Source of the DNA: Bemisia tabaci
Taxonomy: Eukaryota; Arthropoda; Insecta; Hemiptera; Aleyrodidae
Length of the DNA stretch: 64,000 nucleotides
Assembly: GCF_918797505.1 (NCBI RefSeq)
Contig: NC_092795.1
Span: forward strand, 57,200,916-57,264,915
Direction: 5' to 3'
Position 1 is the stretch's first letter. Each line of letters begins with the position of its first letter. The position numbers and the translations under genes were made by a program. Below, piece after piece: positions 23,701 through 35,700 of this stretch. The notes beneath the pieces were generated by a model that searched no databases, was not told the DNA's origin, and saw only the letters and a program-made list of their open reading frames with translations.

Positions 23701-26700
23701 CAGATTGTTATGCCATTTAAACCTATGAAAAAATATCGATTGTCAGGGTGTTCGCAGCGAACACCTTAGTAATCGATTCTTTACCATAGCTTCAAATGGC
23801 GAGATATCGATAATCGATTATTCACGCCACGCCACTGGATGGATAGTGTTCCTTTTGATTTAAGTGCGACCATTTAATAGCGTCGATATAATGCAAAGTT
23901 TCTCTCAAGCCGGTGATTAGGTTATCTCGAATTTTTCCGGGGATTTCATTCTTGCAATGCAATCGAGTTTATGTGAAAATTTTAAGAAATAATACTCATA
24001 AACGTTTTCAGAGACAAATATTTTACTGAAAGAAAATTTGACAACATTCGAGTATTTACCCGACATTTCCGCTCAGCATGGCAATAGTATGGTATGACAC
24101 TCGTGGTATGTTAGCTATAAAACTTATTAATGCTGGACAAACAAGAATCATAACAGTAAAAACCTTGATATAGCAGTCATGAAAAAACGAGTGTGAAACT
24201 AAAGAAAAAAAAAATTATGGTTCACTCCGTAGTGGCTGCATTCATACATAGAGTGTGATCCAAAAGTTCTGTACCGCTCCTGTAACTTTTTTGCCAATTA
24301 TGCGCTAACGGGTTGAAATTTCGTTAATGCTCCCAAGTCACGAAGTAACTTTTTAGCCCCCGCTAATTTCGGGTGGACTCCCTTAAGGGGAGCACAGACC
24401 ATACAATTTTTATTCAAATGGAGAGCAACGGTTCTTCTCTTTCTTGAGGTACATCTCTGGGATGGACGCAGCGTAAAAGAAGACAATTTATTGGTGGACA
24501 ATGAGGTCAATAACTCAAACCGTTACAAAATGGCGGGTCCTTCTCGAGGGCCCCCAAAAATTTTAAGGGGCCAAAAAGTAGTTCACTTTCACTTAGTAGC
24601 ATTACCGAAGCTTCAACCCGATAGCATAATTGGGCGTATTTCTGTCAAATGGAACTATGTGCATTAAGACATGGGCCCTGAGACGCATAAGAATATATGT
24701 ATAACAGGGCTCACGTCATAATGCACATAGTTCCGTTTGACAGAAATACGTCCCATTAGCAAAAAAGTCACAGGGATGGTGCGAGACTTTTGGATCACAC
24801 TGTATAAATAAACAATAAAAAAGTTACGGGTGCGATGCTCCTATGAATATTCATCCCGATCTATTCCGTCAGAATTAACATCACAATAACTTTGTTATCT
24901 GTGGGTAGCCACAATTGAATTCTACTGTGAGCCAATATTTATTGGTTTCACTGCCCGATTCGTGAACTCAAACGACGCAAATGTACACCTCTATCACTTT
25001 TATTCACGAATTTTTCATGATTTCTTTTCAGGCGTCTAACAGCCAATCACTTGATGCTTGTTTTAATATGTATTAATTATTCTTCATATACTTGCTTATA
25101 AGTAATTAAGCATCTTTTAGCTCTTAATTTACCGATTATTTTCCTCTGTGTGGCATCAAGGGAACACCCATAAGCTAAGCCAATACTTCTTACATGACAT
25201 GTCACTTAAAAGCAGTGTGATGTCGTTTTAACCAGACTACGACCGTTAGTCTTACTCCAGATGGTAGCTAGACACTTCACCCAATTTTTTTTAATCCGAT
25301 GTTTAGTTTGGCCAACAAATGCAATCCAAGTTAAGCTTTGACTGTGTTGCTCACGTATCCCTTTAAACATCGCTACAAATAACAAACGGAGCCAACACAA
25401 CAAGGAAACAGAGTAATTGAAAGGACTTATTTTGATGACGGCGCAGAGATACAACTATTCGTGCTCGATGGATGTCCGTGTTGTATCTGCAAAATTGAAG
25501 GCGCTAGAACGTGAGGTGAGAGCTTGTGATGCTCCGCTCAAGACAGCCAATAAACTGGACTACATTTTGCAATAAGGAACTATAAATTCCGACCCGGTTT
25601 AACAACAACGTATGCAACATTAGTTTGTCTACGCACATAAGTGTTTTTTCAGATGAGCCAGAATTTAGAGCTCCAAATTGCAAAATGCAGTTCAACTGTC
25701 GCTCTGGTTCGGAAGGAACGTTCAAGTAATCAGACCCAATTAAACGTATCTCTTATCTTCGGCTGTGTTGATATTAGATTTTTTTCAATTTGATGTCTTA
25801 TTCTTTTTTCAAGTTGTATTTGTAGACCTACATCTCAAGTGCCCCATAAAACCTGTGGGGCACGTGTTGTCAGTGATTCTTGAGTCACTTTGACCCGGTT
25901 TTGGGCATCTGAGGGTTAAATTTCATAGTTTGGCGAAATCTCAGCACCTAAATCCATTGCTTGTAACTGGACAAAGTAAACTATTGGTTCAAAAGCATTA
26001 CACAAAAAAATTATCGGACAAACTTAAAAATGGACCACAAAAACTTTGGACCAAACAAAATCGGATAAAGAGTTTGTTTGACAGACGTCATGCTAATTTT
26101 TTTCGGCCTCGATAGACAGTCAAATCCCGAAACCAATCCGCATTCGAGTGTTGGGAGTCCTACATTCGTTACCCTATCGCATTATTTCCAAATGAAAACC
26201 TGGCAGACATGTTCCATGCGGCAAGAAATAATGAACGGAGGCACTCCATTAGTCCATTTTGATCAAAGTAGAATGTTGCACGGTGACCAGTAGTTATCAA
26301 ATGGTCTACTTTGATTGGAATTAAATTAGAGTATCGAGACCTTTTCAAAACCTCAACTCGATGGTTGAGTATAGGAAAATAAAAACTAGTCACTTTAAAG
26401 TTTTTGTTCTGAGTTGCATTTTGTTTGTTGTAAAATGTGTACTTGCCTACGGAGAGTATTTTGATAAGAATCATTCAAGTGATAGTACACTGCTAGAGCA
26501 CTATTTGTTATGTTCCCAACTCAATGTTCGACTCCACGTTTTGAACTGCTGGCCGGTTCTCTCTTCTCCTACTCTTTACACTTTTATAGTACAGTTGGTT
26601 GCACTGCGGTATCTCGTTCAGGCTGAAGAATAGTTTCTGACTCAATGTTTAACAGTCAGTCGCAGGCGCCCGTCATTTTTAAATTTTGAGTCTAAGGTCT

Positions 26701-29700
26701 AGATAGGTCGCGAAATTTTTAGCGAACATATGTATGAAGGGACAAAGACAAATCTCAAAATATTTTCTGGGATAACGACGACAAGTTGTCCTCCGAAGGG
26801 GGTGAAAAGTTGACAGAGAATCTGCAGGGTCGTGGATTGGAAAAAGTATACGCCGTTTTGCGATTTCACTATAAGCATGCGAAGTAAACTGAAATGTGGC
26901 AAAATATCCTAACAAACTCCAAAGTGACAGAGCCGGGAAAGTTGCAGCGAATGGGCCTGTTGCATGCAAGAGATACAGCCGCGCGAATAGACTTTTTAGA
27001 GGTTAAATGACACGAAAATTACGATGGTCACATTAAAAAAGTCTGAAATACACTCCTTACTGCGCAATTTACGTTGTTAGGAACGCGCTTTTTCAAATTT
27101 CCCGCGTCTGGGGGCAGTTTTCTAATCACCGGAAACGAGCAAACGGCGGGCTCGGTGATTTCCGGAAGATGCCGAGTCGTTGTTGTTGTTGTTATTTTTT
27201 CCTTCAGTTTGTTTACAAACCCAACGTGATCTCCTACAGTGGTCCATATACGCTTTATGCGGTAACCAAATCGATCAACTTTTAAATATCCAACGCAATC
27301 CTTCTACATTTCATTTCACGATATCACGAGCTCCGATTTTTAGGTTATGTTGTCAGTTTTAGTTGACCGGAAATAGCCGCGAGTTGCCGTTAATTGTTTC
27401 CGTTAGAAAACTGCCCCCAGACGCGGGAAATTTGAAAAAGCGCGTTCCTGACAACGCAAATTGCACAGTAAGGAGTGTATTTCAGACTTTTTTAATGTAA
27501 GCATCGTAATTTTCGTGTCATTTAACCACTAAAAATTCTATTCGCACGGCTGTATCTCTTGCATGCAACAGGCCCATTGGGCGAAATATAAGATTGGATC
27601 CAATCGTTATCGTTAACTGCTTCATTACTTAGGTACATAAATTTTCCAAACAGTCAATTTTTTCCATAATATCTTCGTGTCACTGTATTTCTCCCTTAAA
27701 TTACGGTCATGCCGATTCCAGCAAATGGATGCCTGGTATATAAAGGCAGAGGGACTCCACGATCTAAACACATTTTCAATCCGGGAAATAAATAATTGGA
27801 GTGCGCTTTATTTTTTGACCCTGTATTTAGGGGCGAAGGCCTGGAAAAGTCGTCGCCCTCCTGACATAAGGACCTAACTATATTGCGCTATGAGCCCTGT
27901 CGTCCGTATAACTCAATGCTTCCCCGAGCTCATCTCCGAATGTAGTTACGCCCTCATGCCAGCCATGCGACGAAGTGTCCGATTAATGGGCGTATCCGGT
28001 TTTTAATTAGCGGCGCCCATTACCCAGGATTTCAGGGTTCAAACTTGAGAGTGGCGGTCGATGAGTACCGACTTGGAAAAACACGGCATGATTAGCAGAC
28101 CAAGCTCCGCTCAGCTGCTGAAAATTTTTCTTAACTTATTAAACCTGGAACCGGGAATAACCGACTCCAATTAGGAGCGCAGTTAAAGTGGCTTCCTCAA
28201 AGTGGTGTAGCTATTGGATAATTATTTTCTTCGAAAACTTCAAGACCGCTTCATTAAAACACCCACGTAGCTGCCGAGGACGCGGATCTAGCCCTCCCCT
28301 CCTCCCCTCCTCCCCTCCTCCCCTCCTCCCCTCCTCCCCTCCTCCCCTCCTCCCCTCCTCCCCTCCTCCCTTCCTCCCCGCGCCGCCACCCCTCTTGACG
28401 TCCAGATTGATTTGAGCAGCATCCAGCATCCGGCAGAAAAAGTTTCAGATGTTCGACGCTCCTCTCAACATTCAAATACTCGACTTAAATTTCGTTGATT
28501 TATTCTCTTTGTTACCTCTGTTTACAACGCTCTTCACGTTTCCCTTCCGCCTCCGATAATGTTTCTTTTCACGCTTTTACTTTTTCGACTGTTTCCTTCG
28601 CCTCCGCGCAGAGGGATGGGAGCTATTTAAAAAGCTTCGCCTCGTAACGAGCTTTTTATCTTTAAATCTTTACTTCGAATTCCGAGAGCTCAAAATGCAT
28701 TTAGATTATCCGAAATATCCATCCTGGCAGATGATTTAAAAAATACCACTTTACGTTTTTCGAAAGAAATGTCAATTCTGCGAGCTCAGTTTGTTTTGTT
28801 ATAAGTAAGTTTAATATTATTCCCTAAAATGATGTTCCATTTTAAATATTAACCCAATAGCTTTAGCTCCTTTCTTTCTTTTAATTTATTTTTATCCTCC
28901 AGTCCTTGAAAGTTACTGACGATAAATACCAAGAAAAACAACAAAAACAAAACGAAAACATGCAAGTTTGGATCGAGCTGCTAACTTGGTCAACTTTTAC
29001 TGTTCTGACTCTGACTTCATCACTTATGCTCTGAACGAGCGACGAGACTTAAGTTTTAGGTTCAGGAGAAAAACACGAAAACCAATCTATGACTCTGACT
29101 TCATCTTTTATACTTCGAACCAGCGACGAGACTTAGGTTTTAGGTTCAGGAAAAAACACTTGAACCTATTCATTAGGGTGCTTTAAGCAAATTGAAAAAT
29201 TACATTCAAAATATTTAAGTATACATTTCCCTAGGCTCAGCCCTCGTACGACGAAAATATACAATTAACCCCATTAGATATGTCATCTCTCCAGGACACC
29301 TCCCAAAGTTATCCGGTCTGCAATAAGTATAACATTCGTTTCAAAATAAATGAATTTTAGACCCAATTTTTGAGAATGGAAGGAGGTATGCCATGTCTGT
29401 GGTATCACGAGAAAAAAATATGAAAAAGTAGATTCAGAAAAGATTGAGCTGCCCAAAAAAGGAAAGTGTAAGAAATAACGAAGAGAGAGAAACTTAATTT
29501 AATGAAAGAAAGCAACTTAGGAGAGAAAGAAGGAGAGAGGAGATATAGCTAGGAGAGCATAGGGTGAAAAAAATAAATAAATAAATAAAAATATATCAGC
29601 AAAAGATTACCGTTTCTTTATTTCTGGATGATTTGATAAGGACCGACTCCAGCCAGTCCCATTGTTCCTCCGCTTCCTGGTCCCAAGAGCTGTTCGTAAA

Positions 29701-32700
29701 GAGATTGGTGTTAAGAGCAACAATCCGAAGTTTCCTTACTTTTTGCTCGATAGAGTAGTACCCACCTGGAAAAATGATAAGACGTTGATTTACATGTTGA
29801 TAATAACGTAATGACAAAGTGAAACGAAAAAATATAAAGTACAATATATAGATCTATACATGGTCGATCGCGCTCCTTGCAATACTGCCTTGCTAAGTAA
29901 GAACGTCGTGTAAACATTCGAGAGTTGCCGAATTTCATCGGATAAAATGTTCATTTTTGAGGAAAATTATGAATGTGTTTCCTTGAAATTTTCAGGCACT
30001 TTAGATCAAATTACAGACAAAACTACCTGAGAAATTGGCTGAAAAATATTCAAAAACTTTCCTGAAAATTAGTGATTTGCCAGATGAAATTTGGCATACG
30101 GCGTTTTTCCTCAGCACGGCAGAATAGGGTTTCACCCTTGCCGATGGCCAGGGGTGGACTGGCTCCTCGAATCGTCCCAGAAAATCAGTGTCCGACCAGG
30201 CCATCGAGGTGCCGCGGTGGACAGTTGGACACCCCCCCCCCCCATAATTTTTCGATATCAGCCATTGGGGACCTAGGTCATTTGGCCAAAATTGCCGAAG
30301 TTAGGTTGGATTGCCAAAGTTCATTTTTGTGTGAATGGGACACCGAGAATATATCTCCTCAGAAATTTTGCCACATTTGTGATAAATAAAATGCCCTTTT
30401 TCTCCTTGGAAGTTAGCCAAGTTCGACGTTTTCCGGGCGATAGAACGTAACAGCATTTCAACTTGAAAAATTTCCATTCGTAAATTATATTTTCACCGGA
30501 AAACACTCAGGATTGAAAAATCTCTACAATCGTGTGATCCTGGGATTACAAGCACTGGGAGGTGCTCAACACAGCTTTTTTCATGCACTTTTTGCTTAAT
30601 GGCAAAGTTAAATAGCTGCAGTAAATTAACTGTGCTAAGGTAGCATAATAAATTGCTTTATAATTAAAAGCTATCTTGAATGAAGGAAACAATGTGAAAC
30701 AAACTTTCTTAACTAAAATAGTACAAATTAATATTTAAGTGAAAAATCTTAAATCAAATCAAAAGACAAGAAGACCCTTTAGAACTTTACAAGCCAACCT
30801 AGTCTAATTGGGTTGGGTTGGCTACGCTGGGAGGTGTGCACTGTTCGGAAATGGTGTGGATCGGGGTAGGCTCGACACCAAGAAAATACGACTTTTCAAC
30901 AACTTGAGCGCGCGCGCACCGAGGTATACGCGCAATGCATGAAATATCCTGCAGACTTGTAAGGAACCGTGCTGTACGCGCAATGCATGAAGTATCCTGC
31001 GGTTCTGTAAGGCGCTGCTATGCGTGACGCGCCGAGCGCGCCAGCCCCGCGCCAACGCACTGTGTTTAACGCGATTATTATTCAAACTTGCGGCGTCAAC
31101 GGATTTCAACTCAGGTCATACAATTAAAAGCTAGTTCATCGCCAGTCTGGAGAAGGTATTTCGGTTACGTTTTTAAAATAATGTATCAAAAAAGTTTACA
31201 AATAAAATAAAATAATTTAAAAACATAACAAGGGTCATTCTTAAATTACGTACAATACATTTTTTCGGAATTTTTGACCCTTCACCTTCTCGTTACGCTT
31301 TTTTGACGTAGATCCTTTAACACGTCGTGGCGTAACACTCTCCTTGACTCCCCTCTCCCCTGGAGCGTTACATAATTTAGGGACGGCCTCCAGATTTGTT
31401 ATCGTTGCAGCTGAGATACGTATTTTTTTGAATCGTGTGAGGAGTTAATCAATTCGCAAAGCTTTCCTTTTGTTCTCAGGTTGTGTAAGCACGTATAATT
31501 ATTTGCAAATAGTTTTTGTCAGTAATTAATAGTTGTATTTGTTGCAAAAACGAACAAGATACTATTGAACAAAGTCAAACAAAGTGGTAGATTGTTTTAC
31601 TTCAGGTATGGTAGTGACCTTGCCTTAGTTTTGGGTTTTGTGAGACGTAGGTGGATTCACCCGAAGGAAGTTTTAGTTACTTGCTCCAGCGAGCTGATAA
31701 GATTAATTTGACGCGGTGAGATTTTGCGAGGTCGTCGCAATCTCACACACCGAATCGCGGGTTCTCACGGGAATTCCACGCTTTCCTCAAACATTTTCAG
31801 CAGGAGTGCCAAGTCACTTGCGGTAGGAATTATGTGCCTGAGCTGAAAGCCTCGAATTTTAAGCCAATGAACATTTGGAAAAACTAAAGCTTGAAATCGC
31901 CTTTTCACCTTCACCGAAAAAAAAGAGAATGATTTTTAACATTCTGGATGTAAAAAATTGTACGGGAAGTTTTAAAATGCTGAATTGCCCGCTAAAACAG
32001 TTACATTAGCAATGCCAAGATGTAAAACTAACTGCTGTGGAGGGGAATTCAGTATTTTATAAGTTCTCGCACACTTTTTCACATCCAGGATGCTAAATCA
32101 ACTTAATTTTTTTTTTTTTTCGGTGATTGGATACGACCTTAAACAACTGGTGGTTATCATTATACATCGTGTCTCATCATTTGTCCCAAAAGCGCACCGT
32201 TTGTGCTGAAAAATATGCCATAACTCAAGTCCGAGAGCTCATACTCCTCGGATTCTACGTATTCGTAAACGGCAACGTGCAATTTTCCCCACTTTTTTTA
32301 ACAAGTCCATGTCAACGGACATTGGGATGTATGTTAATCATTTAAAGCAGCAGCACCGATCTCGCTGGAATGACCGATTCTCAACGCAGACTGACATTTA
32401 TAGTTTTTTTTTTTCATTTGACGTATAACATCATTAATATTTGGGACGTTGACCGACATATCTCGTTAAATCATGGAGCTGGGGGTCGTGAATATTTATG
32501 AGAATGTAGATTTGTACGTTGTCACAGGGTTCATAAATAGTTTCATTCTCCAAGTGTAAATTGATTCATCAGTTCATCAGCGCTCATCAGACGTCCCTCT
32601 ATTATTCTAGTTACTCTCAAATATTCCGATAAACTACTTCTCTTACCTAAGAAGAGAGCTATACGAATGAGTGGCTTAGCTCATCCTAGCAATGATCAGT

Positions 32701-35700
32701 ATATGTAGAAGTTATTTGCTATTGAGTAGGAGTTGGGGAGCTACTAGGTGGTGTTTAATAGAAAATTCCTGCAATTTAAATCTGACTGTAGGTAATTTTT
32801 AGTCGGTGTTAATATGTCTTACAGTGAAAATTGATTTCAATCGTGGAGCTATATTATTTTAGTATACGTTCAATAAACGGACAATATGCTCCTACGTTCC
32901 GGCGTTAACTTGAAAACAGTGGCGAGGCGTGAATGATCGATTACTATCGATATTTCCCCGTTTGAAGCTATGGTAAAAGATCGATTATTAAGGTGTTTGT
33001 TGCGGACACCTCTTCTATCGATCCTTTTCCATAGGTTTAAATGGCAGATCAATCGATAGATCGCAAAGCACGTCACGCCACGCCACTGCTTGAAACCGGA
33101 ACGAAAGTTTATCAGCTTTACAAAGCGTAGAGACGACGGTTTGCACTTGTACGTTGTCGATGAAAATTCCTAATTTTTTTACACAGAATGTTATTGATGG
33201 TGCACATCTGTAGCGGCACGTATTTTGTTCATTATTTAAACATTTCTATCAGCTTTAAACGATTTCAAAGAAGGTACTGAAATTATTTTTTATGGTATTT
33301 ATAGGTAGGTAAAATTTTCCCAGATGGGTAAAGGAACATGGTGAATTTAACGAATATGAACGGTTGATTTTTCTCAAAGTTCTCCAGGTTGAGTTTTTAC
33401 ATTTGTCACAAACTCAAGAAATGCCCTGGCTTCATAATCGGTGTGTGGTTTAACAAGATGTCCAGGCGAATGTAAACCCAATTACAGGGTGCCTAGCATC
33501 AGGATTTTCCCGATTCTATCAGGATTTAATCCCGATTTCATCAGGATTTGAGGAAAAATCGGTCGTAAAATCAGGATCCGAGAAAATTCGGCCGTTCGAT
33601 CAGATTTTTTTTCGAGCCATTTTTGCGATATCCATTTTTCTCCGCAAAAAATCAAGATTTGATCAGGATTTGGAAAAATCATGAAAGCAGGATTAGCAGT
33701 CAAAAATCAGGATTTCCCAAAATGGAAAAACAACTAGACACCCTGAATTAGGTTTTGAGCTTGATAGCCTATATTCGCAGAACGCAGAAGAGGAAGGATT
33801 ATCGAGCCGGATCAGAAATCGGACATGAATCTCGGGAAACGGACATTTTCCTTGCAACGTTGGCTAACAACAGGGACGAGTTCTATAGGACGCCGTTCTG
33901 TTGTGAGCGGGTGATTGCAGCGCATTCTCGCGTAGGATCCTAGTCAACTCAGAGGATCCTTCCCCCCGAACCTCGACTCATCCATCGCCCGCTCCAAAAG
34001 TGAGGTTAAGCCGGAGATTGAAAAATAACACTTAAGGCGGCTGAATTCTTGAAAAATAAGTATATTTTTGGCTTTTTTCGACCCCTTTCGACTAGGAAGG
34101 GCCCGCCGCACTTATTAATACGGTGAAAAATTCGATTTTTTTGCAGTTATACGCGATCCTACGGATTTTAATGAAGTCCAACAACTGATAACAGCAGTGA
34201 GTTGCGAGGATCCTACGCGAGAATGCAGCACTAGTACCTGCTCACGAATTTTTACATTGACTCTTACGGGAGTCCAGGGTCCTATAGAACTGGTCCCTGC
34301 TAACAACGGGTGTCGCTCAGTGATGTCCTGGGAGCGTCTGACAACTCTGTCTCAGACGCAAAATATTGCATTGAGAGGATGCGACACGTAAGTGACGCTC
34401 GAGCTTCTCAAGTTTCTCCGCTTCCCTGGGGCTATTATCATTATAAATACGCTAATCTCATATTAACATAGTGCTGTTTTTGCTCCAGGGGAGCCACCCA
34501 GCATAGAGCGAACCCCCAGCTTTAAGCAGCCGAGATTTACTGATTAGCGTCCTGAAATATGTGATCGCATTAAATTTATTTGCTGAGTCAGGGTGTCGCT
34601 AAGTGAAGAAAACCCGAAACTGGTCATTTTCCCCATGATTAAGATATATAGTATGACTAGCAGTACTATTCGTTAATTTTAAAGCGGTGCCATAGCAATT
34701 ACGGTCATTAGCACCTTTGTGGTTAGGTTGGAGAGTTTCTTACCTACAAAGGAACAAATTTGGAATGTTTTTTTAGCTTATTCATAAAAAAAAATGTCGC
34801 CCTTAATTTTGGAAAATACGTGAAAAACCATGAAAAACGTATTCAGTCGGTAGGTATTCATGTTACACCCATGGGATCCACACGTGAGTCCACAAGACGT
34901 CAACACAGGCGTCACGCTAAGCTTGATACAGCTTTATTGATCTTATCGTTGAAAAGCAGCACAAATTCGTATATTAATAAACAATGATGAGCTCCGAGAA
35001 ATTTAGGATACATTATCATCTTTGGCTTAATTTTACTGAGTCTGCCCCCCCCCCCACTTTAAAACAAAGCGCAATAACGAACGAGCACAAAAAAATTTAA
35101 CTCGTGTTTTTCAACAAATAAATTTGAACGTTTTCAAACATCGGCAGCATTGGAGAAGGAGACAAAAAAATATGTCGGTGAAGATTATCTGCTGATTGAA
35201 CCACGATTTTGGTGTGTTCTATCGTTATCGATGTTTTTTTATAAAAAAAGACCTTTAATAATGATTGAATATTTCGAGGTATCAGTGGGGGCGAGGACGA
35301 TGTTTTTACCAAAAGAATATCAAGTTTAGGCATATCCCTTCAGGACTTCAATCAAAACTAATATTGTTGCGATTGACGAAAGTATTTCCTGAAACATGGC
35401 GTGAACTGCGTACATTTTTAAGGCAGATTTGTACAAATACTTAGTGATTCAAAATAGAATCTGCTCAATATCTGTCGGGAAAAATAGAATGCGCAGATAG
35501 AATGGAGCGAAAGATATCGGTACATAGAGCTTCTTGAGAGCACATGCTGCTCACATAAGTGGCTAAATATTCAAGTTTTATTATGAATAACGCTTTAGAA
35601 GTGAATTGCCTTGGGTATCTCAAATATGTGACGGCGAGCGAGAGATCTACACTCTTGAGCACGCAAAAAGAAAAAGAAAATCTAGCCCAGCCAAGTTCCT

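Noticed and set aside
28188..28475. Pro-rich and Gly/Arg-rich frames
   Set aside because: Produced by the (CCTCCCCT)n simple repeat in all frames.
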